Counted from the stretch's first letter, positions 1-5,492 are shown. The stretch is 7,509 bases of DNA from CAZYBC01 sp964645645 (GCA_964645645.1 CAZYBC010000034.1:1-7509); one strand, 5' to 3'. The notes: generated by a model not told the origin, from the letters alone. A program made the numbers and translations.

Positions 1-15
1 CTAGTTTTTAATTGG

Positions 16-41
16 TAGCGGCTCGCGCCGCTATTTATTTT
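16..41 (+). terminator. Intrinsic terminator of an upstream gene
   Basis: A perfect 7-bp GC-rich stem (TAGCGGC at 16-22 pairing with GCCGCTA at 27-33) closes a 4-base loop and is followed directly by TTTATTTT. This is a typical rho-independent terminator for a + strand gene that ends before the window. The opposite strand has no T tract next to the stem, so it should work in one direction only. Confidence 0.7.
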
Positions 42-189
42 ACTAGCCGTTTACAAAATTTATTTTACAGACTCTAACAAAATTGCCTTTGTTGGCGTTT
101 TATTAAGCACCACTCTATTATTAGGTGCTTGTACTCAATTAACACCAAGCAAAGAAAGCCCAACTAAGAAAAATGAACCAGCTCCTACC

Positions 190-663
190 ATGGCTGCTTT
201 AACTGGCTATAAAAAATATGATAATGCTACTGAAAAATTAAGTTTTCAATATCCAGACAAATGGGAAATGCAAGAAGGTTTTATGGGTACTTTAGTCTTT
301 GTTAAATCTCCTCAAGCAGATAGCAAAGATACCTTTCAAGAAAATGTAAATGTTATGGTACAAAGTTTAGGTGGCCAAAAAGTTACCTTAGCCCAATTTG
401 CAGAAGCAGCTGAACAACAAATCACCTCCATGATCACTGAAGCTGAAATCGTAGAACCAAACTCAGATACTACCTTAGCAGACAATGCAGCTAAAAAAAT
501 TGTTTATACTGGTCAACAAGGTCAATACAATTTAAAGTGGCAACAAATCTACTTTATTAAAGGTGATAAGGCTTATGTAGTTACTTATACTGCCCAAGCC
601 ACTGACTATGAAAAATATCTACCAGAAGTAGAAAATATTCTTAAATCTTTCCAAATAGAATAA
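190..663 (+). CDS. PsbP/Mog1-like lipoprotein (start uncertain, real N-terminus probably upstream)
   Basis: The 157-residue product fits the PsbP-like (Mog1/PsbP fold, DUF1795-type) family: an early 'YDNATEKLSFQYPDKWEM' segment, alternating beta strands, a central helix (about 66-82) and a C-terminal strand-turn-helix ending 'YLPEVENILKSFQIE'. These small exported proteins have no known enzymatic activity. The coordinates use the first ATG, but the same frame stays open back to the TAG at 16-18. It encodes a lipoprotein signal there: a hydrophobic run over 85-129, a lipobox L-G-A-C with the cysteine codon at 130-132, then a Pro/Ser/Lys-rich linker. That implies an extracytoplasmic protein anchored through Cys. 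No ATG, GTG or TTG exists in frame upstream of 190; ATT codons at 58 and 82 are the only near-starts. The stop is followed by a strong terminator. Family call is fairly sure; the start is not. Confidence 0.72.
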   Translation: MAALTGYKKYDNATEKLSFQYPDKWEMQEGFMGTLVFVKSPQADSKDTFQENVNVMVQSLGGQKVTLAQFAEAAEQQITSMITEAEIVEPNSDTTLADNAAKKIVYTGQQGQYNLKWQQIYFIKGDKAYVVTYTAQATDYEKYLPEVENILKSFQIE

Positions 664-686
664 ATTAAAAATTTATTAGAAAAAGC

Positions 687-716
687 AAAAACCCCACTTT
701 CAACAGTGGGGTTTTT
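687..716. terminator. Bidirectional intrinsic terminator between convergent genes
   Basis: A 12-bp perfect stem (A5-CCCCACT at 687-698 pairing with AGTGGGG-T5 at 705-716) surrounds the loop TTCAAC. The T5 and A5 ends provide a U tract in each direction. It serves the + strand lipoprotein gene ending at 663 and the minus-strand YtxH-like operon ending at 740. Confidence 0.9.
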
Positions 717-739
717 AAAATCTAAATTCTTAAAAAAAA

Positions 740-1078
740 TTAAACCCCTTTAAACTTTAACTTTTTAGGAGCGGGAGAAGGCGAAGCTTTTTTTCTTTTG
801 ATAGTCTGCTTTGTTGGAGAAGAACTTGCTTTATTTTTAGCGGAATCTGCCTCAGATGTTGTAAAACATTCTTTAATTAAATTTTCTAAACTTTGTTGTG
901 AATCAGCTATCAAACCATCTTCTTGTAACTTAGCCGCAAACTCTGGCCACTTGCTTTTTAAATCAGCTCTAATTTTTTTCCCTTTATCAGTAGCAAATAA
1001 AAAATAAGCTGCAGCTCCTGCTAATAAGCCACAACTAAAACCATTCAAAAAAGAATTTTTATGCTGTTCTTGTTGCAT
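740..1078 (-). CDS. YtxH-like membrane protein
   Basis: The 112-residue product has one N-terminal hydrophobic segment (about 9-30, 'FLNGFSCGLLAGAAAYFLFA') followed by 'TDKGKKIRADL'. This is the signature of YtxH-family proteins: a glycine-rich transmembrane helix, then a basic stretch usually written TP.SGKE.R. The middle (about 40-75) is predicted helical and acidic. The tail (about 80-112) is low-complexity, rich in Ser, Pro and Lys, and ends 'KKLKFKGV'. No enzymatic motif is visible. YtxH proteins are small general-stress or envelope proteins in Firmicutes with poorly known function. The start lies 5 bases after the stop of the YtxG-like gene with no Shine-Dalgarno, suggesting translation coupled to that gene. 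It is the last gene of the minus-strand operon. Confidence 0.75.
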   Translation of the reverse strand: MQQEQHKNSFLNGFSCGLLAGAAAYFLFATDKGKKIRADLKSKWPEFAAKLQEDGLIADSQQSLENLIKECFTTSEADSAKNKASSSPTKQTIKRKKASPSPAPKKLKFKGV

Positions 1079-1083
1079 AAAAG

Positions 1084-1359
1084 TTAGTCTTTATTTTCTT
1101 TGTTTCTAGTAATCCAACCTACAAAAGTTTCAAAAACTTTAAAACCAGTTTGCAAACCACTCGCCATCCCGCCAATACTTTGTAAAGGCACTAAAACTTG
1201 ATTGAATTTTTCTTCAGCATCGTCTAAAGTATCATTAACTTTTTTTAAAGTTCTTTTAACTTCAGCTAAAACCATAATCATTTGAATTCCTACAACTGAT
1301 AAAACAATGGTTATAATCACTACCACTACTGCAAAAACAACTGGTAAAATTTCTTGCAT
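1084..1359 (-). CDS. YtxG/DUF948-like membrane protein
   Basis: The 91-residue product has a single N-terminal transmembrane helix (about 4-30, Val/Ile-rich) followed by 'VLAEVKRTLKKVNDTLDDAEEKF' (about 31-53), an amphipathic heptad-like helix of the kind found in DUF948 (YtxG) proteins. The C-terminal part 'GMASGLQTGFKVFETFVGWI' is a second amphipathic stretch, and the end is charged. It probably sits in the cytoplasmic membrane with the helix facing the cytoplasm. Its neighbour is a YtxH-like gene, the same pairing and order as ytxG-ytxH of Bacillus, which strengthens both assignments. A purine-rich AAGGAA (complement of 1363-1368) lies 4 bases before the ATG and supports this start. Function is unknown; family placement rests on pattern and context. 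Confidence 0.65.
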   Translation of the reverse strand: MQEILPVVFAVVVVIITIVLSVVGIQMIMVLAEVKRTLKKVNDTLDDAEEKFNQVLVPLQSIGGMASGLQTGFKVFETFVGWITRNKENKD

Positions 1360-1414
1360 AAATTCCTTATGACCCGAGTTTCGGATTTATAATTTGTTTA
1401 TTAAAACTAAATTT

Positions 1415-1423
1415 ACTATAACA
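1415..1423 (-). promoter_or_regulatory. Possible extended -10 promoter for the YtxG/YtxH-like pair
   Basis: On the minus strand the bases read TGTTATAGT, a TGn extended -10 with TATAGT (5 of 6 to consensus), about 55 bases upstream of the YtxG-like ATG. No convincing -35 lies 16-18 bases upstream. It falls in the 76-base gap after the RodZ-like gene, so the pair could have its own promoter as well as readthrough. AT-rich DNA makes chance matches likely. Confidence 0.3.
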
Positions 1424-1435
1424 CATTTAGCTTGA

Positions 1436-2080
1436 TTAAAACTTCACGTAAACTGTTCTTTGTTCTAAACTAGACTTACCTCGCTGATCAGTAGCCTCCA
1501 CGGTAATAGTACTTGCGCCTTCTCTAGGTAAATAAACTTCAGTTTTAAAAGAGCCATCTGGTTGAATCGTAATAGGATTAGAATTAACAGTAACCATTGC
1601 TTCTGGATTAGTTTCACCTTCTATCATCACGTGAGCTGAAACAAAACTGTCATTTTCTGGAGTAATAATTTTTAATAATGGTGGTTTTTGCAAATTGTAC
1701 CATTGGATAAAAACATAAGAAGCTAAGACTAAGAATACACTGGCTAAAGCTAATAAAAGTAAATTAATTGGCGCTAAATAATCATTATTACGCACCCTTT
1801 TTTTGATAAATTCTCTGGGAACCAACTTGCCTTTGGCACTCTCTTTATAATCACGACGCAATAAAGCCACTAAAGGCTGACTATCAAAACCCAATAAATC
1901 AGCATAACTTTTGAGATAACCTTTCACAAACACTGCTGCTGGCAATTGATCAAATTGGTTATTTTCTAGAGCTTCTAAATATTGGAGACGAATCCTAGTC
2001 TTTTTAGCCACTTCAGACAAAGACAGATGTTTCTGCTGTCTTTCACTGGACAACAGTTGCCCTATGGTACTAGTTTTCAT
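1436..2080 (-). CDS. RodZ-like HTH and single-pass membrane protein
   Basis: The 214-residue protein has the RodZ layout. Residues 4-75 form a Cro/HTH_25-type helix-turn-helix ('IGQLLSSERQQKHLSLSEVAKKT', then 'YLEALENNQFDQLP', then 'FVKGYLKSYADLLG'). A basic juxtamembrane stretch follows (about 85-99, 'REFIKKRVR'), then one transmembrane helix (about 104-126). The C-terminal domain (about 135-214) is beta-rich and Ig-like, close to the glucodextranase-B type ('LKIITPENDSFV', 'VTVNSNPITIQPDGSFKTEVYL', 'GASTITVEATDQRG'). In model bacteria RodZ binds MreB through its HTH domain and links it to the cell-wall elongation machinery; the HTH is not thought to work mainly as a repressor. No mreB is visible here, so the morphogenetic role is inferred from architecture. 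No Shine-Dalgarno is present. A TCTAAT (complement of 2090-2095) ends 9 bases before the ATG, so the mRNA may be nearly leaderless. Confidence 0.82.
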   Translation of the reverse strand: MKTSTIGQLLSSERQQKHLSLSEVAKKTRIRLQYLEALENNQFDQLPAAVFVKGYLKSYADLLGFDSQPLVALLRRDYKESAKGKLVPREFIKKRVRNNDYLAPINLLLLALASVFLVLASYVFIQWYNLQKPPLLKIITPENDSFVSAHVMIEGETNPEAMVTVNSNPITIQPDGSFKTEVYLPREGASTITVEATDQRGKSSLEQRTVYVKF

Positions 2081-2100
2081 AAATTAAACATTAGACTTAC

Positions 2101-2119
2101 TACGAAACAAAATTTCGTA
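2101..2119. repeat. Palindrome upstream of the RodZ-like gene
   Basis: A perfect 7-bp inverted repeat (TACGAAA at 2101-2107, TTTCGTA at 2113-2119) surrounds CAAAA. It lies 21 bases upstream of the RodZ-like ATG and roughly at the -35 region of a possible TCTAAT -10. No T tract follows on either strand, so it is not a terminator. A 5' leader hairpin or a dimeric regulator site are the options. Confidence 0.35.
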
Positions 2120-2150
2120 ACGAAAAATTGATATTTAAGAGCAAAAAGGC

Positions 2151-2597
2151 TTATTTCGCAGTAAGGCTATTAAGCGCTTCTTTAACCAAGCGAGAAACCA
2201 AACCGCCATCAGCTTGACCAGCTACTTTTTTCATCACCATCCCGATTACTGGCCCCATTTGAGTTTGACCAGATTGAGTGATAACTTCTTGAACAATTTT
2301 TTTCACTTCATCTTCACTTAGTTGAGCGGGTAAATATCTCTCTAAAACTTTAATTTTCACTTCTGCCTCAGCTACCAAATCTTCACGATTACCTTTTTTG
2401 TATTCTTCAATAGCGTCTTTCCATTGTTTAATCATTCTCACTACAATTTTTTGTACACCAGCATCATCTTGGACACCATTATCAATTTCAAAATTTTTAA
2501 TTTCACTACGAAGCAAGCGAATTGTCCCCAAAGTATCAGCATCATGCGCCTTCATGGCATTTTTCATATCTTCCATAATTGTTTGTGCTAAAGTCAT
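2151..2597 (-). CDS. yqeY: YqeY family / GatB-tail-domain protein
   Basis: The 148-residue product is a full-length YqeY-family protein, related to the C-terminal tail domain of GatB of the tRNA amidotransferase. N-terminal helices carry 'MEDMKNAMKAHDADTLGTIRLLRSEIKNFEID' (9-40), the usual K.rd...l.tlR.l.saik pattern. The middle has 'AEVKIKVLERYLPAQLSEDEV' (about 78-98), where the family shows e...l..ylP.qls..e. The C-terminal bundle has 'GQTQMGPVIGMVMKKVAGQADGGLVSRLVKEAL', matching the MG.VM...gradg..v motif. The protein should be cytosolic. The family is thought to touch tRNA or amidotransferase function, but its exact role is not established. The start is secured by a strong Shine-Dalgarno 4 bases before the ATG. 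It is the first gene of the minus-strand cluster. Confidence 0.93.
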   Translation of the reverse strand: MTLAQTIMEDMKNAMKAHDADTLGTIRLLRSEIKNFEIDNGVQDDAGVQKIVVRMIKQWKDAIEEYKKGNREDLVAEAEVKIKVLERYLPAQLSEDEVKKIVQEVITQSGQTQMGPVIGMVMKKVAGQADGGLVSRLVKEALNSLTAK

Positions 2598-2601
2598 ATA
2601 A

Positions 2602-2608
2602 CCTCCTT
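2602..2608 (-). promoter_or_regulatory. Strong Shine-Dalgarno of yqeY
   Basis: The minus strand reads AAGGAGG, a seven-base match to the anti-Shine-Dalgarno, followed by TTAT and the ATG at 2597. It is the best ribosome binding site in the window and fixes the yqeY start. Most other genes here have none, so this gene is probably translated more efficiently. Confidence 0.85.
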
Positions 2609-2646
2609 ATAGATATTTTAGCAGTCAAACTTTATAATACAAGGCA

Positions 2647-2743
2647 TTGAGATTTAAGAATTGCTTATAACAGTAAATAAAAAAGACCATTTTTAATTTA
2701 ATGGCTTGTTACAAAGAATATAGAAATTATTCTTAAATCTCAA
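2647..2743. repeat. 97-bp element with perfect 15-bp terminal inverted repeats
   Basis: TTGAGATTTAAGAAT (2647-2661) is the exact reverse complement of ATTCTTAAATCTCAA (2729-2743). Two further short stems nest inside: TAACA (2668-2672) with TGTTA (2707-2711), and CCATT (2687-2691) with AATGG (2700-2704). The flanks are AAGGCA (2641-2646) and AAAGCA (2744-2749), which could be an imperfect target duplication. The element fills most of the 177-bp gap between yqeY (minus) and tRNA-Val (plus). It contains no gene. It could be a MITE-like insertion, a structured RNA or a paired operator; nothing decides between these. Confidence 0.55.
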
Positions 2744-2774
2744 AAAGCAAAAACAAGAAATTAAACAAAAACGC

Positions 2775-2848
2775 GGTCAATTAGCTCAGTTGGTTAGAGC
2801 GTTCGATTCACATTCGAGAGGCCACAGGTTCGAGTCCTGTATTGACCA
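2775..2848 (+). tRNA. tRNA-Val (anticodon CAC)
   Basis: A complete cloverleaf is readable. The acceptor stem is GGTCAAT (2775-2781) with ATTGACC (2841-2847). The D stem is GCTC/GAGC (2784-2787, 2797-2800) around AGTTGGTTA. The anticodon stem is TTCGA/TCGAG (2802-2806, 2814-2818, one T-G pair) around TTCACAT. The variable loop is 5 bases. The T stem is ACAGG/CCTGT (2824-2828, 2836-2840) around TTCGAGT. Anticodon CAC (2809-2811) reads GUG. A35, C36 and discriminator A73 (2848) fit valine identity. The 3' CCA is not encoded (CCC follows), so a CCA-adding enzyme is needed. No clear terminator separates it from the gene starting at 2882. Confidence 0.96.
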
Positions 2849-2881
2849 CCCAAAAAACTGCTCCAAAAGAAAATTTGGATT

Positions 2882-3364
2882 ATGAATATCCCTAACATCC
2901 CAACAGATAACTTGTATAAATTCATAGCTTTGAGCGGTGTTATGTTAATTATTTTTGGATTTTTTATTCAATTTTATTCTTCATATTTTGTATTAGAACC
3001 AAATAAAAATTTAGTTAAAGTTATAAGAGAAATAGAATACAAATCTACTAATTTGAAACAGGATATTGAAAATTTTGAAGATAAAATTACAAATAACTCA
3101 ACAAAAAATCAAAAAAATTATTATTTAAATGAACTTATTAAGTTTAACAATAGATACGAAGAACTTTCAAAAGAAATGGCCAACCTCGAAGGAATTTTCA
3201 TTTATGTTAAAGATTTAACTACCATTGTTGAAGCAAGTATAAAATTAGGAAAAATTACAATAATTGAAGGTTCAATATTTAGCTCTTTAGGTTTTTTACT
3301 TTGGTATTATAAAGTCCAAAAATATGAAGATATTATCTTAAAAAAGAAAACAAAAGGTTGTTAA
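2882..3364 (+). CDS. Hypothetical membrane protein with two TM helices and a coiled coil
   Basis: The family is not recognised. The 160-residue product has a transmembrane helix at about 13-36, then a charged helical stretch at about 40-105. That stretch is rich in Glu, Lys, Asn and Leu with heptad-like spacing ('VIREIEYKSTNLKQDIENFEDKI', 'LNELIKFNNRYEELSKEMANLE'). A second hydrophobic helix follows at about 122-143 and a basic tail ('KKKTKGC') ends the protein. This is a membrane hairpin with a coiled coil between the two anchors. The start lies 33 bases after the tRNA. The only ribosome-site-like bases (TTTGGA) form the 3' arm of a 6-bp hairpin at 2862-2879. Its stop abuts the stop of the convergent next gene. 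Base use is notably A-rich, consistent with an accessory gene. No function can be assigned. Confidence 0.6.
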   Translation: MNIPNIPTDNLYKFIALSGVMLIIFGFFIQFYSSYFVLEPNKNLVKVIREIEYKSTNLKQDIENFEDKITNNSTKNQKNYYLNELIKFNNRYEELSKEMANLEGIFIYVKDLTTIVEASIKLGKITIIEGSIFSSLGFLLWYYKVQKYEDIILKKKTKGC

Positions 3365-3787
3365 TTATTTCCCCAACTCAAATAAATTTTTTTTCCCCCT
3401 AAAAATTGTTAATCTATTATTTTTAAAATCTATTATTTCAAGCAAATAATCTTCGTCTATTTGCAAAATAAAATTGTCAGTTGATTGATCGAATTGTGCC
3501 CCAATTATTTTTAAATTAACTAAAAAGTTAAGTGTTTTATCAATATCTTGATATGAAGATTCATCACTATTAAGCAATTCTTTGTCTCCTTTTTTAAGAA
3601 CCCATTTTCCCTCAATCATAATAGTGAATTCACCTTTTTCTGAAGAATAATCACCCTTAACGGAATGTTTTAATTCTGTGGAAAGCTGGCCTAATTCCAA
3701 AAAAATCACCGCAGCATAACCACGCCAAACTTTAGTAATCTGCTGGTTAAAAATTGGCAAAAATAGTTGATTTTTTTGATTTTTCAT
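3365..3787 (-). CDS. Hypothetical soluble protein with a WRGY...FLELG motif
   Basis: The 140-residue product has no signal peptide or membrane helix. The early part reads 'ITKVWRGYAAVIFLELGQL' (17-35), followed by 'KGEFTIMIEGKWVLKK' (51-66) and a beta-rich second half ending 'LLEIIDFKNNRLTIFRGKKNLFELGK'. From memory this layout (WRGyg.a.FLElG, then GE.tiMiEw.Wr, then L...F..g..l..F) recurs in a widespread uncharacterised family of small bacterial proteins. I cannot confirm the match or give a function. A cargo or immunity-like role is only a guess from size and position. It converges on the neighbouring membrane-protein gene with no bases between the stops. No Shine-Dalgarno precedes the ATG. 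Near the 3' end it contains a G5-A8 homopolymer. Confidence 0.6.
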   Translation of the reverse strand: MKNQKNQLFLPIFNQQITKVWRGYAAVIFLELGQLSTELKHSVKGDYSSEKGEFTIMIEGKWVLKKGDKELLNSDESSYQDIDKTLNFLVNLKIIGAQFDQSTDNFILQIDEDYLLEIIDFKNNRLTIFRGKKNLFELGK

Positions 3788-3807
3788 GTATATTAAAATT
3801 TAATCAT

Positions 3808-3863
3808 GAGGGAGAAACGACCACCTATCTACGTGATAGAGTGCTACGTCTCCCATTTTTTTT
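3808..3863 (+). ncRNA. GC-rich two-stem structure with T8 tract (structured RNA or terminator)
   Basis: On the + strand an outer stem GGGAGA (3810-3815) / TCTCCC (3849-3854) encloses an internal loop. An inner stem CACCTATC (3822-3829) pairs with GATAG-A-GTG (3835-3843, A3840 bulged), and the terminal loop is TACGT. ATTTTTTTT follows immediately. The 47-base core is about 53% G+C against an AT-rich background. The shape is that of an intrinsic terminator or of a small RNA/leader ending in one. It lies between the divergent starts of the 3787 gene (minus) and the glycosyltransferase (3927, plus). I recognise no known riboswitch or ribozyme core in it. Confidence 0.5.
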
Positions 3864-3911
3864 GGCTATTTAATTATTTCAAATTTCCGCTAAAAAAACT
3901 ATGTTTTTCAG

Positions 3912-3920
3912 TGTTACACT
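3912..3920 (+). promoter_or_regulatory. Possible extended -10 for the glycan operon
   Basis: TGTTACACT is a TGn extended -10 with TACACT (4 of 6). Counting the last base as -7 puts the transcription start on the G of the GTG at 3927, which would give a leaderless mRNA and explain the lack of a Shine-Dalgarno. No -35 is apparent (A-rich instead). The case rests on spacing alone. Confidence 0.28.
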
Positions 3921-3926
3921 CATATT

Positions 3927-5468
3927 GTGCCACAAATCAAAAAAATATTTTTTGGCTTAATTTTTTTATTGGCCTTAATCATTCTACACGGCTTAAATCT
4001 TTGGCCACATTACCTGGTTGCTAAACAAAATTTACCTAATTATATCTTTACTCAGCAAGATTCGTGGTTTGACCCGTGGGATATTAATGTTTATGTAGCA
4101 GCAATTAAGTGGGGACAACAGGGACATTTTTTATTACAAAACCGCTACACCACTTTAGAACCAAAACCATCTCTAGTTTATCCAATTTATACTTTGGCAG
4201 GTAAATTTTTTCCGCAACAAGATTCATTTTTAATTTTTTATGCTTTAAGTTTTATTACTGGCACGGCTTTGTTCTTAGTTATTTATTTTTTATTAAAAAA
4301 ATTTTTTATTCATAGTGAATGGCAAAGTTTAATCATAGCTTTTGCTATTAATTTAGCTGGAGGCTTAGGTTGGTTGTTAATTAATAAAACTAAAAGTACT
4401 GACCTTTATGTCACTGCTTTTACTTTTCATTCTGCGTGGCAACGGCCACACGAAGCATTAGGAATAATTTTTTATTTGCTTAATTTAATTAATTATTTTG
4501 TTTACTTAAAAAAACTACACTTAAAAAATTTAATCATTGGTTTTCTAAGCAGTTTACTTTTAATTGTTTTTTATCCATATTATTTTTTTAATATTAGCTT
4601 GATTATTATTAGTTTAATTTTTTGGTTTCAAAAATCTTTTCAGCTAAAAAAATTCTTTAGTAAAAATTATCAGCTAATGATAGTTTTTTTAGGCACTGGA
4701 ATAATTACAATTTTTTATTGGTGGCATCTTCAGCAAACTGGGTTTAATTCTATTGCTGAACAACAATTACCTCAAATTAATTTTATTAATCTTTTGCTAG
4801 GATTTGGCATCAGCTTACCATTAGCAATCTTTTATTTTTATCAACATCGCCAACAGTTAAATCAGCAAGAACAATTTTTAATTTTTTGGTTTGTTATTTC
4901 TTTATTTTGTAGTTTTTTACCTTTAGGTTTTAGTCGTTTTTATTTGCGAGCTTTGTTTTTTCCTTTATTAACTTTTATTGCTCTGCAATTAAAAAAGACA
5001 GCAATCAATAATCGTCAATTAGCCTTATTAATTTGCAATTGTCTGTTGCTGTTTTTGCCACTTTCTAATTTATATATTTTTTTTGCAAGGGTTAATGAAA
5101 TTCACAACACAAAAAATAATTGGGTTTATATTCCGATTCAAATAAAAGAAACTTTTCAATTTTTAAATCAACAAAATCCTAGCAATGTCTTAAGCTTATA
5201 TTTTTTAGGTAATAATATCCCAGCTCAAACTAATCATAATGTTGTTTTTGGTCACTATTTGCAAACACCAAATGCACGAAAATTAGAAACCCAAATAAAA
5301 AAATTTTATGCTCAGCAACTTAACAATCAAGAGGCTCAGGATTTTCTTAAGCAATATCAAGCTAATTACGTGCTAGTTGGCCCAGAAGAACAAATTAATG
5401 GTCAAATTACTTATCCATTTTTAACTAAAGTTTTTGCTAATCAATTAGTTACTATTTACAAATGGTAA
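3927..5468 (+). CDS. GT-C-type polytopic membrane glycosyltransferase
   Basis: The 513-residue protein starts with a membrane helix (about 9-28). Next comes an extracytoplasmic loop with 'DSWFDPWDINVYVAAIKWGQQG' and 'LLQNRYTTLEPKPSLVYPIY' (45-88), the acidic first loop typical of GT-C enzymes. About ten further hydrophobic helices lie between 100 and 388. Other marks are 'HSAWQRPHE' (168-176) and 'GFSRFYLRALFFP' (334-346). The C-terminal soluble part carries 'LGNNIPAQTNHNVVFGHYLQTP' and 'FLKQYQANYVLVGPEE', a pattern I associate with bacterial PMT/ArnT-like proteins (GNLIPAytG..VY.GH). Such enzymes take sugar from a polyprenyl-phosphate donor on the outer face of the membrane. D49 or D52 is the likely catalytic acid region. 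Start GTG was chosen because no ATG precedes the first helix; there is no Shine-Dalgarno. It is the first gene of a three-gene operon whose last gene probably makes its lipid-linked donor. Confidence 0.78.
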   Translation: MPQIKKIFFGLIFLLALIILHGLNLWPHYLVAKQNLPNYIFTQQDSWFDPWDINVYVAAIKWGQQGHFLLQNRYTTLEPKPSLVYPIYTLAGKFFPQQDSFLIFYALSFITGTALFLVIYFLLKKFFIHSEWQSLIIAFAINLAGGLGWLLINKTKSTDLYVTAFTFHSAWQRPHEALGIIFYLLNLINYFVYLKKLHLKNLIIGFLSSLLLIVFYPYYFFNISLIIISLIFWFQKSFQLKKFFSKNYQLMIVFLGTGIITIFYWWHLQQTGFNSIAEQQLPQINFINLLLGFGISLPLAIFYFYQHRQQLNQQEQFLIFWFVISLFCSFLPLGFSRFYLRALFFPLLTFIALQLKKTAINNRQLALLICNCLLLFLPLSNLYIFFARVNEIHNTKNNWVYIPIQIKETFQFLNQQNPSNVLSLYFLGNNIPAQTNHNVVFGHYLQTPNARKLETQIKKFYAQQLNNQEAQDFLKQYQANYVLVGPEEQINGQITYPFLTKVFANQLVTIYKW

Positions 5469-5492
5469 ATCAGCCCTTATTCTAAGTTCAAT

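Noticed and set aside
798..1007. Open frame on the + strand opposite the YtxH-like gene
   Set aside because: It lies entirely inside a better-supported minus-strand gene, has no ribosome site and no recognisable domain.
1374..1384. CCGA-GTT-TCGG mini-hairpin upstream of the YtxG-like gene
   Set aside because: Only four base pairs and no T tract; too weak to call a terminator or operator.
2398..2601. Open frame on the + strand opposite yqeY
   Set aside because: Shadow of the well-conserved yqeY gene, with no family features.
2623..2628. TTGACT on the minus strand as a -35 for yqeY
   Set aside because: The base pairs 16-18 downstream fall on the Shine-Dalgarno; the nearest -10-like TATAAG is only 11 bases away.
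2844..2851. GACCACC of the tRNA 3' end recurs at 3819-3825, as if an attachment-site duplication
   Set aside because: Only about seven bases match and no integrase is present; this is expected by chance in over a kilobase.
3806..4024. ATG-started frame overlapping the hairpin and the start of the GT-C gene
   Set aside because: It is out of frame with the GT-C protein, whose family features begin right after 3927. Its GAGGG follows the ATG, and its product has no coherent domain.
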